64,000 nucleotides of DNA from Rhyacichthys aspro (lineage: Eukaryota; Chordata; Actinopteri; Gobiiformes; Rhyacichthyidae): positions 21,553,307 to 21,617,306 of the forward strand of contig CM072151.1 in assembly GCA_036850595.1 (NCBI GenBank), given 5' to 3'. Both the position numbers and the translations under genes were made by a program. Below the pieces are notes generated by a model. The model was not told where the DNA came from. It saw nothing but the letters and a program-made list of their open reading frames with translations, and made no database searches. Below, one piece after another: positions 49,711 to 63,273 of this stretch (position 1 is the first letter of the stretch; the number at the start of each line of letters is the position of its first letter).

Positions 49711-52121
49711 ATAGGAGTTCAGATACAGAAGTGAAAAGAGTTTTGTTTAGTTGTAACATTTATCCGGGACAAACTCTATAGAAAACTCACCAGAGTCAAA
49801 GTAACAAATTTACAAAAATAAATTAATAAAGTAGTTATGGCAAAAGTTCAAATGAATTAAAAATGAGCAAGTAAAACATAATGAAAATTGATAAAAGAAT
49901 GCTTCAATTAAAAGAATGCAATGCTCTCTTTATTGATACTAGCTCTGTTACACGTCAACTTAAAATATATGTTTAAATAATTCATTGAACAAATTCAAGT
50001 TGACGCAAATTGATAAATATTGTGGTGGTCAGTTTACATAAATTTCATCAGTTTATAAAATCACATGCATTTTTATCACAACTGTTTTCAATTCACACAT
50101 TGTTTAATCAATTAAATTGGCACTGCATAACTAGCCAATTAAGGGCGCAGATCCCTCTCTGTGAAACTGGACTGCCATATTGTTTCCTAGTAGAGACAAT
50201 TTTAAATGCATTTTAAGGAAAGTTTTTTTATTCATGCACACCATAATTTTTGTTAGTTCCACACCTCATACTCACAAACCTTAAACAGCATTTTTTTTTT
50301 TAAATATATGTACCTGGTGTTTTCTGGAGCAGCCCTGATCAGTGCTCTTTGAAAGCACTGGTGTGATACTGGGCTGTACAAAAATAAAAATCTTATCTTG
50401 ACAAACTTAAATCCTTTATTTCCCTTTTGATATTCTACTGCCTGTGTGTTGCCAGCAGCCAATAGCTGTCTGGAACCAGCTGGGACACAGTTTTACAGTT
50501 TACATGACAAAGAAAAAGCCAACATCCAAAACCCAAAGAATCTTATCGTTTTAGTGAAAATGTGCAGATGGTCAACTGCCTTTCTAGTGGAAAACAGCTT
50601 TCTATAAACTGCAAAGCGCAAATATAAAAACAGTGGTCAAAAACCTTTATATATAGAAACCTCTCAATAAAAAAAAAAAAAAAAGATTATCTTTACTTCT
50701 GGGCTCCTGCTGTGGGTTTATATATTATCGAAAAAGAGTCAAATATCATGAAGTCATATATATACTTTTCTAATTATCATAATAACCATTGGCACGTGGA
50801 AACTAGCCAGTGTCACAGCATTTACCCTGGAGTCATTCAACTTAGTATTTAACTGATGATCTGCCAAATGGGTATATATTATATGATTGAATGTGTTCTT
50901 GTGAATCAAAGCCCCTTTTGGTATAAAAATTGAACTCTCACAACACAACCCACAATCAGTTTGCTTCACACAAATAAGCCTGTTTGCACCACACTCCTCC
51001 GAGCTCATTGTACATGTAGGAGGTTTAAGGGAAAGTGCAGTGTTGGCATTAATGCTGTTTTTTTCTGAATTTAATCGCTCCCCAAGAGGTGTCCAAACAC
51101 GCCTTCGTACTGTACAAGGGAGCTGCTAATGCACAGTCAGTCGAGCGGTGTTAAAGACCCGGCTCGAGGAACGGACAGCGCATGCATAGTCAATGTTTGA
51201 CAAGAGTGCTTTATGGTAAACATTATGGTAACAATGGCTGTAAGTGGCTGTGATGTAATTGTGCCACTCAGTACTGAATGTACCTTTCAGTACATTCATG
51301 CACATGTAGTAAATTAATAAAACAAGCCAAACAAAGGGTTGTGTGTTGGAACCATCAACATTGGTGCACTGGCAATTTGTCAAAAAGCCAATTGTAGCCT
51401 ACATTTCACACACCACATGAGGGTTTTACATAATGAAGCATAATGTGCACTTATTGTAAGATGTAGGCAGTTGATTTTACATGCACAACATTTGCTCTCA
51501 GCAGTAGCGTAGGCAGAAGTGGGTGTTGAACACTGACATGAAGACTGACTCCATTGGACACGTGGAGACAGACTTTTCCATTATCAACCTTATCCAATCA
51601 TATATTTATTAAACTACTTATGTTTTAGTCTAGCCAACAGAACTCAAGGATGATAGACCATGAGCAAAGTGTTGCCTGTAGTAATTGCACAATATGCCAA
51701 AAAAAATAAATAAAAAAATCAGGAGGCCAGACTTAGCTACAGACTTAAAAATCTGGTGTATTATTTATTGTAAGTCCCAGTTTGGAGACATTGCTTTTTC
51801 TCTTCTTGGTTTATGGGATGAATGAGTTGCCAGTGACCAGAAGTTAACAACCAAAAATATATAGTACAACAACTTCACATGAAAGTCTTATGGGACAGTT
51901 AAGATGTGTTGAGTTGAATCATGAAAAGCCCCACCCTCAGCTTAGATGCTAATTTTTACTCAACTTATTGTTGAAGTTGTGTTGCAGCATTATTGAATTA
52001 ACAATTAGAGGTTATGTAATATAATTACATATAATGTTAGGAATGTTTTTCTTTAGAACCAAGAGTCTCATAATGATCCATGACTCATGACAAAGGGAAA
52101 AAATAGTAGAATAGTACACCA
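49711..52121. other. Non-coding DNA, nothing recognised
   Basis: No gene. A small hairpin (tgaatgtac 51275-51283 with gtacattca 51290-51298) and a balanced stretch at about 51010-51260 are the only points of note. Confidence 0.4.
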
Positions 52122-53083
52122 ACAGTGCCATGAAAAAGTGGTTGCTCCCTTCCGGATTTGTTCATTTTTTTGCACATTTGACGCACCTAAATTTTTCACA
52201 TCATCAAATAAATTCAAATATTAGAGAAAGATAACTGACATAAACACCTAATGCATTTTTTAAGTGATGATTTTATTTATTAAGGGAAAAAAAGCCATTC
52301 AAACCTACCAGCCCCATGTCAAAAGGTAGTCCCTAAACCTAATAACTAAACCTAATTGTGCCACCCTCAGCAGCAATAACTACAATCAAATGTTTGCGAT
52401 AAATGGCAATGAGTTTTTCACATCACTGTGGAGGAATTGTGGCCCACTCTTCTTTGCAGAATTGTTTTAATTCAGCCACATTGGAGGGTTTTTGAGCATG
52501 AACCCCCTTTTTAAGGTCAGGCCACAGCATCTCAATCAGATTCAAGTCCAAATGTGGATTAGGCCGCTCCAAAACCTTCATTTTGTTTTTTGAAGCCACT
52601 CGCTGGTGTGTTTTGGACCATTATCCTGCTACAGAAGTGCCCTTGAGCTTGACGTCACAAATTAATGGCTGAACATTCCCGGATTTTTTGGTAGAGAGCA
52701 GCATTCTTAGATGTTGTTCTGGGATATTTTGTGACCTCTTGGATAAGTCGTTGCTGCCCTCTTGGGGTAATTTTGGTAGGCAGGCCACTCCTGGAAAGGG
52801 TCACCCTTTTCTCCATTTGTGGATAATGGCTCTCACAGTGGTTGGATGGAGTCCCAATGCTTTGGAAATGGGTCTGTAACCCTTTCCAGACTGATTGATG
52901 TCACTTTGTTTCTCATCTGATCCTGAATTTCTTTGGATCAGGCAATGATGTCATGTATTTTGAGATGTTTTGGCCTAATTCAATTTGGCAGTAATCAGGT
53001 CTCGGTGTGGCTAGTGAAATCGACATATCTTTGTATAATATTTAGAAATCAGGAACAGGGCAACCACTTGTTCATGGCACTGT
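52122..53083 (-). mobile_element. Tc1-like transposon, deleted copy 2
   Basis: The ends ACAGTGCCATGAAAAAGTGG and (right, reverse complement) ACAGTGCCATGAACAAGTGG are inverted termini. TA is kept at the right tip and mutated at the left. The element is about 962 bp. On the minus strand the right part carries relics of the N-terminal paired-like DNA-binding domain (family wording around gtggataatggctctcaca, about 52830, and cctgaatttctttggatc, about 52925). The left part carries the C-terminal half (around 52330-52600, with ctgtggaggaattgtggccc matching copy 1). The catalytic middle is deleted near 52690. It is a non-functional sister of the copy at 37392, with a different internal deletion. 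Confidence 0.92.
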
Positions 53084-53725
53084 ATGTTGATTAGTTCATA
53101 TTTTTTGTGAAAAGAAACAGTGATTTGGATTTTTGACTTATGGAAGCCCAGAATATCAGTTCAATATTGATGACTGATCTCACTGCAAACTGAAGTGTGT
53201 CATGTGTCCCCTTCTCACGTTTGCATTGGAAGACTTGTGGTGCATTGTGAGTAGTGGAAGGCAAAGAGGGATCCACAGATTTATTCACAGTATTTTATTC
53301 AAATGGAGACTGAGCCCATTGGTGGAGGCTGTTGATTGGAACACTCCTTTGACAGCAGCTGATGACCTGGATTCCTTCAAAGGCGTTCTTAGGCCTGCTG
53401 CTCTTCACTGCAGACCTTTTACCAGTCAAATGGTTGAGGCTTTAATGTTGACCACCAGAGCACAGCAAAAGTGGTAACTGCTTTATAAAACATTATTTAG
53501 AGAAATAGACACACGGAAACCATTGTGTGAATGACTAGCTGTTGTCTGCTGTTAACCTCGAAGACAAACTTTGATTGCTTATTTTTTGGGGTTTTTCTTT
53601 TGTAAAGTATGACTTTAAGTGTTATTTTTTCACTTGTAACAATAGTGTTTTCGAAGCATGGCAATGTTTTTCCTTTAAATAAAGACAAAAAGTGTCATTT
53701 GGGTCTTTCCCGTGTGTGATGTGCC
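53084..53725. other. Non-coding DNA, nothing recognised
   Basis: No repeat or gene recognised. The 91-residue frame at 53202-53477 (plus) has no family resemblance. Confidence 0.35.
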
Positions 53726-54035
53726 ACTGCTGCCCTGTTGCGTTCAGTGTACACAGGGGAATGTGGTCAAAGACTGTTTACTTTGACTCCAAGGAAGTTT
53801 CAGGGTCAGCCATTAATATGCCTAAAAGTAGTTTAGCCCCGGGTGAGGAATATTGAAGTGAGACGCCACAAAAGCGGCCGAGATAAGTCAGAGCCAAGGA
53901 CAAACACAAATACGTTGCAGCTCCATACACACGACCGAGCGCAAACTATTCGATTATCTGTAAACGCCACATTTGACAAGGACTCAGAACTGATCTATAT
54001 TTCGCTGTAGGGAACTGCAATGCACACTATTAAAT
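53726..54035. other. Candidate conserved non-coding element
   Basis: Repeat-free, balanced stretch with CGTTGCAGCTCC, TAATATGCC, GATAAGTCAG and ACAAGGACTC-type words, followed by AT-rich DNA. Regulatory-like by eye only. Confidence 0.28.
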
Positions 54036-56640
54036 GCCTTTAAAAAAAAATGGAAGCTTCATTATTCTAGTGCTAGTGGTATATCCAGTGCACTTGTTTG
54101 TAGAAGTCACACAAGGCCAAAGATAAGAAGAGATAGAGCAATGTGTTGTAACAATCACAGGATAATATATAGAATTTACTACTAATACTGCAATTCATTG
54201 TATATTTATGATAGTAAACATTTACAAAGAATCTTCCAAACTGTCATGAATTCAGCCTTTGTATTGAAGTATAAAATGTAAAGAAGACCATGCTTGCAAA
54301 ATACACTACCATACTACAGATTTTAACATTACAGTAAGGAACTGGAACGTCTAGAAATGTCTTAAACAATATACAACCAAGAACAAAGACATGGCTGCAG
54401 ACTTTATACTAAAATCTTCTCTTCTTTTTCTGAGCATCAGTGAAGAAGAAATGGAGACATTTTGTCAGCCAAAAATCACACCTAGAGCAACTGTACAGCA
54501 ACAATTATAGTGAGAAATTCTTCACGTAGTTCATTATATGATTAAAAAAGGTTAAGAAGACTGCAATGATACCAGGTCCCATCCTCTCATTGTCCATTGA
54601 CCAGTGACAACAGACATCACCTTTTTATTGTCCCTGCAGGAACATTTATTCTCTGCATTTAACGCATCCATCATCCAGTGCTTCTGGCTTAAACGTGTTG
54701 GGCCAGAGATGCACTTGCTGTTCTATCATAAGAGTGCACACATTAAGTGTCTTTGTTGCAGGGTGGCAAAAGACGTAATATGCACAAGGTAAAATATACA
54801 TCACCAAATATGTATGAAAAGTTTCAGAGAAAGGTGAGGTGATATTGAGGTAATGTTTAGGATGACTTTTTGAGTAACAGAACAAAACCTGAAGGAATAC
54901 CATGTTGTTGTATATTGTGTGAAATCAGTGCTGTGACCTCTCAACAGGTGTTGCACATGGGTGAGAGTGTAAACAAGTACATTACAAAGACCTTTACTGA
55001 ACTTCAAACCTTCTTGTTATAAGGCGACAGTGCTAAAAAACCCACCTTGCTGCCAACTCACCGTACTAACTTGTAATGGTTGATGTGAATGAAGGAGAAA
55101 ATGTCTTCTACTGCCACAGATTATGGCGACTTTTACAGTAATAATTTTTTCAGTGCAGTAAAATTGGCACATCCAATTGTTTATTGAGTTCCATTATCCT
55201 CTTCCCTGTAAGTGCACGCCCAAAGAGGAAGAAGAGTGTGAAGACTCAAGCACAGAGGATAAAAGACCATTATCAAATTTGATCCCGTCCAAATGATGTG
55301 TTTGCGCTGCATGGAGTATAGTAAGTTGCATAAAAGAGTAATTAACTGTGAGACAAACAAACTTAAAACTTAAACTGCGGACCAAACTAAAGGACAAGGC
55401 TTTCTCAAGAAACACAATAGATGGTGCTATCAGCCCAAATGTACCTCCTTAGTGCTCCAAAATCTCTGCTCATTTAGTTTTGTTGATAGACAATATTGTC
55501 TCAGCTGGAAAAACTTAAAGTTACATGATGGTTTTTGTTGCTAATTTATTGCCTTCTTCCTGTTTGAGCTCATTTAGACGTCTGCAGTTCACTTTGGGTT
55601 CACATTTGAATCGAACCGTACCGTACTTAAGAAGGAAGTGAAGCATCACAGAGCATGTTAACACCTGAAGATCTTATGACAGAATTCACTCTTATCCAAG
55701 TGAATCACACTAATGGAGCAATCGCACCAAACACAGCAAGTGCGTTTTTTCATTGCCTTTGCAATACAATCTATAGATTGTATCATTACTATCTTGAGGT
55801 GCACAGTGTAAAGGCAAGACAGTGCGTTCCCCACAGCTCTTCAGTCTTTCAGTTTTGTTGATAATGAGATTCTGTGAGGAGAAGGTATCAAAGCAGACAA
55901 ATACCGTCATCATCCCTAGAACTGTTATTCTTTCCCATGTTCCCCAGAACTGCTGGTTTCTCCACTTCTTATTTTTAAAGCTGACATGGACTGTTATAGA
56001 GTTGTCAGAGAAAGGAACAATGCAAACCCATTTGAGGTATTTTTCAGATTAACTTCACAGCCACAGCAGTGTTTAGTGCAGGAGTGATCTTACACTGGTC
56101 TCATGGTCTATGTATTTGAGGGATAAATTAGGCTCCAATTAGTAGAGGGAAATATGGCAAAAGTTTCATCATGATTTTTCCTGTGCCAAGAACACAAGTT
56201 TGATTTTATCAGAAAACAGAACAAAACAGAACAGTGATCAAATATTTTTTGTTGATTTTATATTATTTGTGTTATATTTTATTATAATTAGTATAGAGGA
56301 CTACTATTTTTTCTACTTCTAACAAATTTGATCCGCTATTTACTGATTATTTTTACTTTCCACAACAAACTCTAGTATTTAAAACAAAAGTATATTTATA
56401 ATAAAAATGTGATTAGAATAGTGGCATTTTTTTTTAATCTATATTCAATTAATCAATTGATTAACTTCCTCTTCCTCTTGTGCATGTGTTGTATGGAAAT
56501 CAATTTAACATATACTGTAAATCAGTTCACACTTTTCTTGTAGGAAGACAATATATTTGAAAAAAATGTAAAAAAAACAAACAAAACAAAACAAAAAAAC
56601 CACACACATTCACAACACATTCTTTTATTTCAATTTTCAA
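54036..56640. other. Non-coding DNA, nothing firmly recognised
   Basis: At about 54620-54670 the words attgtccctgcaggaa and ctgcatttaacgcatcc resemble a common fish retroelement 3' region, but the match is short. An A-rich tract lies at 56565-56605. No gene seen. Confidence 0.35.
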
Positions 56641-56689
56641 AAGGGTAACTAACAAGGACCATGTACAATTTCAGTTGAAGACCCCTGCT

Positions 56690-58010
56690 TTAAATGATAC
56701 ATACCAGACAAGATGTTTGACCTGATGGCAGATGATACCAACATTTATGCCTTGTAAGACTGTACACAAGGTTTTGAACCAACCAGCACTGCACTAATCA
56801 GAACCCTAGTTGGTCTCCACCTGGCTTTGGGATTGATGAAATCACCAAGGTTCTCCATGTAATGGGAAGCTGGAATAGATATGGGCATTTTTAGAAACAC
56901 TATGTCCCATGGTAGATTCTTCCAGCTCCATTCACACTGTGTGGTCTGCAATTTAGAGAAGCCAGAAGACAATGTTGACGTGTTTTTTATAGTCCATCCA
57001 CTGTGTGACTCAATTCTCAGAAGATGCTTAGAGCTCCCCTTGGAGGAAATCTTTTTACTGATGAGTGAAAGGTGAACTAATGATTTCGTGGTGTTCTTAA
57101 TGTCTGTCAAGCTGTACATTAAAGGTAAACCACACCTATTAGGAATTAAACTATACTTCTTGTGTGGCAAAAGCAGGACAGCCTATGATTTCCTTCTCCA
57201 CCATGGTGCTTCAATGGAGCTGTCTGAACACAAGAAGCAACTGGAATTCCAACCACAAGCTCTACTTTGGAAATATTAGCAGAGAAGAAAATCCATGCTG
57301 CAGGGACAGCAAGAGCCTGCCGTTTTGCAAAGCCACCACTCAAGTCCGATAAAGACATGTCAAAAAGGGAGCGTGGAAACTATGATGAAGTTGTGAGCCA
57401 TGATGAGAAGGTAGTGCTTGTCAAATGGTTTGACAACAGATCAGTCCTCATGGCTTTGAACTTCATTAGAGCTGACCATAGAGTTGAAGTACAACGCGGG
57501 GACAAAAAGCAAGGCACGTACTGTATGTATCACTCGGCCAGAGGCAGTAAAGCTCTACATTGAAGCAATGGGGGGAGTAGACCTAATGGATCAGCTTATC
57601 AGTCTGTACAGAACGGAAATTTGATCCAACAATGCATCCCTCAGAATGATAACACACGCCTTTGGCCTTGCTATAGCTGTTGTAGCGAAGCACCCAAGAA
57701 AAGATGTTTTGGATCTGCTTAATTTAAAATGAATGTTGCCCAATGTCTGGTGTGAATGCAACAACCAGTGGAAACAAAATGTGGAAGACCAAGCATGTCT
57801 CTTGTGCCAGTCCACCCACACATGTAACAAGCTCAGTATGTGAGGTCCCCACCTGAAGTGCAGTTTGACATGGTAGACCACGTGCTGAATTAAGATGAAA
57901 AGAGAAAGGCCACCAGATGCAAGAGCCTGCACTGCTCAGGAAAAATACTCGTCTTCTGTGACAAGTACAACATTCATCTGTGCGTTGTACCTCAACGAAA
58001 CAGCTTTAAG
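56690..58010 (+). pseudogene. piggyBac-type transposase relic
   Basis: Plus-strand pieces in several frames follow the order of a piggyBac (PGBD-like) transposase. First is DKMFDLMADDTNIYAL and an in-frame TAA (56755). Then come MSHGRFFQLHSH and LEKPEDNVDV (56905-56985). Next are YIKGKPHLLGIKLYFLCGKS (about 57110-57170), KLYFGNIS (about 57258), LKSDKDMSKRERGNYDEVV and VVLVKWFDNRSV (57343-57440), and GGVDLMDQLISLYRT (about 57570). It ends with a cysteine-rich tail, RCKSLHCSGK and FCDKYNIHLC (57915-57985). Stops and frame breaks are frequent. The usual second catalytic aspartate (LYFDN) is glycine here, while the GGVD aspartate is kept. The tail is the C-terminal cysteine-rich domain known in the family. 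No TTAA-bounded terminal repeats were identified. It cannot make an active protein. Domestication is unlikely given the stops. Confidence 0.88.
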
Positions 58011-60180
58011 AAAAGCCAAAGAAAATGAAAAAGAAATACAGTTGACAAAGTGATACCTTGAAGCTACAAGGAAAATCAGCCAGTGAATGTAGCACCCAAA
58101 CACACACTGCTGAGAGTACTATACCATCGTAATGGACATTTTAAAAATCTGATAAAAACATGAGTTGGCCAAAAAAATCAGACTACTTTTTACTTTTTTT
58201 TCGTTTTAATTCATCATACACATATGATGTCTGTGCAAAATTATTTGTTCTGTGTAGTAATATGTTTTAAGCAAGTAGCATTACCTTATATTCAATTCTC
58301 AGTGAAATCAAAAGAAGGAGCTACAGGATGATGTTGAAATTATACAGTCTTTGTGTCAAATCATGCAATTTTATTAGAAAAGAGAAGTGGAAGTCCAAAC
58401 CTAACCTCATTGTTACACTACCTGTTAACAATTCAAAAAGCCGACTGTAATAACAGCTAGCTCATACCGTGAAAACTGTTATTGTACCACAAACAAAAAC
58501 TCTATATCACCCAAGTCTCACATACAGTATACAGCGAATACTTTTAATGAATTGATATCAACTTTTCTTTAGAAGTTCCAGCTATATAGCAGCTTCAATC
58601 AGGTTCATGTGTTTGTGTGTAGAATGTGACCAGCATCGAGCAGAGACCTTTTACCCTGTTGTTATTGAAGTTCACAGGCTCAGTAATAGAATGTATCTCC
58701 TCATGACAGCCACTAATCTGTCAGAGCTCTTCCAGCATCCTGCACTATCAGACTGGTCTCAAACACACTTCTAGTTGGAGAAAACAAGTCAGTAAAGTTG
58801 CACTTCTTATCTTTTGTGTGGTGCTTTTCTTTGTCTAAACCATTAGATGCAATGTAATGTAAGCATGCCTTACCAGTGTTTGCAAACTACTACATCTCCC
58901 AGCCTGTGCCTTGCAGTTTTGGTGGATTACATTAGCTGAAATTAATGCATTAATGCATCCATAAGTCCAACTGCACACAGCCTGAAAATTACAGTGGCTG
59001 CATTTTTCTTTGGCTTTTTCCAAATAGAACACTACATGATGTAAAAAAAAAAAAGGTTTACCCTGGAACAAAAATGGGACACATTTGTCAAAACTATTTT
59101 TCACCTCTTTGCATTTGTCTTTTTTGGTAAAATGGACACTTAAAGCTTATGGATGCTCCATTACTTACTGTTTCTGTTTCGACAACTCCCCAGAGAGGAC
59201 AAACTGAACACTGCTGGAGGAGAAGCACTCCTCTATTTGAACTAAACTAATCTCTGACCTTTTTTCAGTGGCTCTGTTCATAGACATCATCATGTCCCTG
59301 TGGAGCTATACGATCACGGGCTCTTGCAAGGACTACACACACTACAGACCCACCAGCTTGTTTATACACAGCAAGTGTAAAACAATGATTTACACTCTGC
59401 ACTCAAGATGGTAACTATTTATTAATCCAACAGAAAAAAAGAAGAAATATAGAGAAAACAGAACAGCTTAGTGACATAACTCACACATCAAAACTGGTGT
59501 TGCAGTCAGGATCACTGGACACTAAATTGGACTTGGATCTGAATTGGATCTTTTGGACAGGCAAGCTCTCAAACTCTTAGATGAAGGGTATTAGTAATTT
59601 AGATTTTTTTTTAATCTTAGCTATTGTGTAGATTCAATTGCCAATGAAAATGTGCAAACTTATTTGCAGGTAAACATTGTACAAACATCACATTGGTGTC
59701 CAATGTATTTTACAAGAGACTCCTTACTTTCCTCAAGGCACAGCGACAAATAGTTGTACAATTACAGCCATCAAAACATGAAACATTTGTGAGATAGCGT
59801 TTATATTTTGCCTTTATTTTTCAAAGTGCGGGAGGCTTAGATTAATGTTCTCTATTCATGTCACACCAAGAATAAACAGGCAATAGAAAGGCTTGACTCA
59901 ATGTGTCAGTGTTGTTGCTTAAAATGGGAATATTTGGTGTTATGCAGGTATAATACACAAAACTGAATAGCATTTTCTTTGCTGAACCATCGGGCCCTGC
60001 TCTTTCAGGAACAATTTCCACCGTGTGACCCCTGTGCTACCTACACCACTGCATCCTTGATCAAACCCACAGTGAGTTCAGAGAATGATCACAAAGCTTC
60101 CTTTTCATGTGGCGCTATGGATCACTTCTTTTCAAATACACTTTTACAGGAAACATTGTGAGCTGGGTTCAATCGCTGCC
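58011..60180. other. Non-coding DNA, nothing recognised
   Basis: About 2.1 kb with no gene or repeat recognised. The first part may include the untranslated 3' side of the piggyBac element. Confidence 0.4.
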
Positions 60181-60183
60181 ATA

Positions 60184-60390
60184 GAAATAACTCAGAAAAG
60201 CTCTGGAAACACATGTGTTAATGAGGTGAAGGTGGGAGAGAGTCTTCATGTTTAGTTTTCACGGAAGAAATAAAGTTAGGTGATAAGATCCAAGACTGCA
60301 GCCACAATTATAAAACAGAGACTGTTGATGATGTGCTTTTGGACGTCATATGGCTTTGTGCATTTTTTTCGCCATATTGAGAGAAAAAGC
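60184..60390. repeat. Old direct repeat, unit 1
   Basis: Matches 62075-62289 in the same orientation. A 23-bp block beginning atgaggtgaaggtgggag (60221) is identical in both, followed by cttcatgtttagttttcac, actgcagc, aaaacagagact, gatgtgc and gccatattgag-type matches. Overall identity looks like roughly 75-80 percent with small indels. Confidence 0.85.
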
Positions 60391-60673
60391 CAGAGTTGCT
60401 AATTAAGTGATGATGCTTTGCAATACTCGCTAATATCTCCTACTTCCCACAGCGCTAGTGCCAGGGGTGCTGCAGCAGTTAGGGTTCAACTTACATGTTT
60501 CTGTCACGATGTGTCACAGTCCTATTGATATTTATGTTTTTGCCCATTTCCTGTTTTATTTTGATGTCTCTAATCTCTCATTTCAGATTGACTTCCTTGC
60601 CCAAGTGTTTTTCCCACCACTGTGATTGCTATCCCCACTCTAGTCTCGTACCTGTGTCTCAGTGTGTATTCAT

Positions 60674-61965
60674 TAGAGGTTGACAGATATATCAGTCGAC
60701 TGATTTTTGCAAATTTTTAGAGATCAGCCTGTTCACAATATTGTCATACAGGCCGATTTTCAGTCAGGCAGTTTTTTGACTACTGACTACATGACTGAAG
60801 GACCCCAGCTGCAGCCACACTGTTTGACTGTAGAGGTCCGTGGGTGCACAGCACAAGCACTAAGCGAGAAGTAGTTTACTCTAAGCATGCCTGTAGCATT
60901 AGTTTCTGTTGCTAGTTTGGATGAAACGTGTCACGATGTGTTAAGTCACGCTGGTTTGTTCAAATGCAGTGCTGAAGTGCCACAAAATCAAACGGGGAAA
61001 TAGCAAAGAGACCTCAACATATTGGGGCTTTTAAATTGTGCTTTAATGATGCTGAGACATGAATCTCACTACAGCTATTAAAAAGACATAAAGGCTAATT
61101 GCTAAATGCACAAACTGGATGAATATAAAGGCGTTAGACTTTTTGAAGAAATACTGCACCAAAAGTAAAAGCTATATTGGGGTTTAATTTTTATAGTGTG
61201 ACAATGCAGAAAAATGTACATAGAAGACATTGGCTGGATGCTAAATAGAGAAACAGGATAGCATAAAGTTGTTGTGCAGGTTAAATGGATAAACAGCATT
61301 TAAAGAATTACTAGATTTCTAGAAGATTACTATTCAACGAATCCCCACAAAAAAATATGCAGTCTGTCGTGACGTTAACGCCTAATGTGTGTGTTTATTC
61401 TATACAACTAGTGATTGTGTTCATTCATTATAATCAAGGTTTATCTAGTCTGATATTAATATTGTTATTTAATAGTACTTGAATGTGTTTTATTGTTAAA
61501 TAATCCTGACACTTGACTTGAGTGTACCAAAACCACTTTTACTCTTAAAGTTTATTTTCATATTTGCCTGTTTTGTACAATTTATACTATCTAGTCGGTT
61601 GAGAAAAGATAATCTACTATCACAATTTGTGATGAGAAAATGCTGGGATGCTTATTTGGACTAAAACGGTATATTTTTGTCAAAAAAAATAAAAAAAATA
61701 AAATTGAATTTATACTAGCACACATGCTCTCTTGATTGCTACTCCAGCAAAAAGTACAAAACAAGGGAGATTCTTGTCAACATTCAGAATCAACATGACT
61801 TCATGATTCTTAACATTTTTAGGCATCACCTTTTTATTATTGTTTATTAATTTATTAAAATCATCCCTCTATATTGGCCCAGAAACATTGGCTGTGCTTA
61901 TTGGCCATCGGCTGATCAGGTTCTCAAGATATCAACAGTTGCCTTTTTAAAAACTCACATCAGTG
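60674..61965 (+). mobile_element. GGTCGACTGATAT-family element, copy 3 (near full length)
   Basis: The left end is TAGAGGTTGACAGATATATC. The right part (61859-61965) reads aaaatcatccctctatattg, ggccatcggctgatcaggtt and ctcacatcagtga, which is the reverse complement of the left end of copy 1. The termini are therefore inverted relatives (TAGAGGTCGACTGATAT type) and the element is about 1.29 kb. No transposase frame is seen, so it is non-autonomous or decayed. It lies between the two units of the direct repeat at 60184 and 62075. Confidence 0.72.
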
Positions 61966-62074
61966 ATTTTTTTTTATTTCATTTTTTTAAAAGGTACTTA
62001 AGCAGAGACTAGACAAGTTGTTCTTTGATGGAATGGTTCATGATGTTTGTGAGCCTCATATTTATATAAAAGAG

Positions 62075-62289
62075 AGAAATAACTCGAAACGCATATGTAA
62101 ATGAGGTGAAGGTGGGAGAGAGTTTTCATGTTTTGTTTTCACTGAAGAATTAAATTAGGCTCGTAGTAAGGTCCGAAACTGCAGCGACAAATAAAAAATA
62201 AAACAGAGACTATTTATGATGTGCCTTTAGAATATATAGAGCTTTTGATGGCTTAGTGCATTCTTTTTGCCATATTGAAAGGAAAAAGT
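62075..62289. repeat. Old direct repeat, unit 2
   Basis: Second unit of the duplication described at 60184, offset by about 1.88 kb. Confidence 0.85.
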
Positions 62290-63075
62290 GTGAAAAAAAA
62301 TATGTAAACAGGCAATTTGAGACTTTGCTGCAGATCCAGTTGTGTAGATGTTATTATAGACAGACTTCTCTGCAGGTGATGCTCCTGAGGAGAGGATGTC
62401 CCATCGCCTTCACTCATCTCTCCTCCTTCTCTCCTCTCTGTGGCTCCTCTGTGGGTGGGACAAAGACACAAGGAGTGGAGGAATTGAGTTGTACATGTTA
62501 ATAGCTTTGAGATGGAGCCTTCCTTTGTTCCTTTGCCATTTTGTCTTATAGTTTCAGTCAAAGCTACCAGACTTTTTTGTGAAAGATTCTTCTTGTTTAT
62601 GTCCTTTATCTGGATTTGGACCTGTTTTTGTGGCTTGTGTTTTCTGATTTTCTAACGTAGTTAATAATACTTTCTAAATGTTTGAAGTGATCATTTTAAT
62701 CTATCTCACAATATTCAAATTATAAAATAATATAATTAATATTCTACCACATAATAACATTTTTAACAACTGTTTAATTTTCCATCAGTAATTTTCTTGA
62801 ATTATCCACTATTTTACTTCAGACACAACTCTAAAGAGACTGGTGAGACAACAGCACACCAAATATTGAATTTATATGATCAGAATCTAGCATTAGCCTT
62901 CACTAGCCAGCATCAGCCACTCTCTGTAGCAAAACTGAACAGACAGTAAGACAGATGTAACCTGGTAAACCTGTATTATCATTTTAGTTTCTTGATTTTT
63001 GGGTGTCTTGCTGTGTGGGTGAATGCAGTACAGCAGGGGAACCTCCACTTAAACTGCACACTGGCTCCATTCATT
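62290..63075. other. Non-coding DNA, nothing recognised
   Basis: No gene. A head-to-head pair of open frames (62253-62561 minus, 62256-62501 plus) is without domain support. Confidence 0.4.
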
Positions 63076-63273
63076 CTGTTTGTGTCTTGACAACCTCTGC
63101 ACAGGTAATACATGTAGCCCTATTAATCACTAAAATTGCCTGGGAATAAAACCTGTTAAAAGACCCTATTCTTGTAATAATACCTTATATTGTTGAATAG
63201 TACTTGTTTAGCTGTATGTTGTAGCTTACCATACTTAATTGTCTGTTTGTATCTTGACAACCTCTGCTTAGGT
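63076..63273. repeat. Short direct repeat, 31 bp, offset 167 bp
   Basis: 63076-63106 and 63243-63273 share ctgtttgt, tcttgacaacctctgc and aggt, with three differences. It may belong to the LTR-like sequence that follows. Confidence 0.8.

Noticed and set aside
51275..51298. Small hairpin as a microRNA candidate
   Set aside because: A 9-bp stem is too short for a precursor and could easily be chance.
54604..54792. Possible SINE or LINE 3' region (attgtccctgcaggaa, ctgcatttaacgcatcc)
   Set aside because: Only about 50 bp resembles the common fish repeat, with no promoter boxes or tail. Not enough to call.
56745..57170. 141-codon minus-strand open frame
   Set aside because: It lies antisense to the piggyBac transposase relic; the motifs are on the plus strand.
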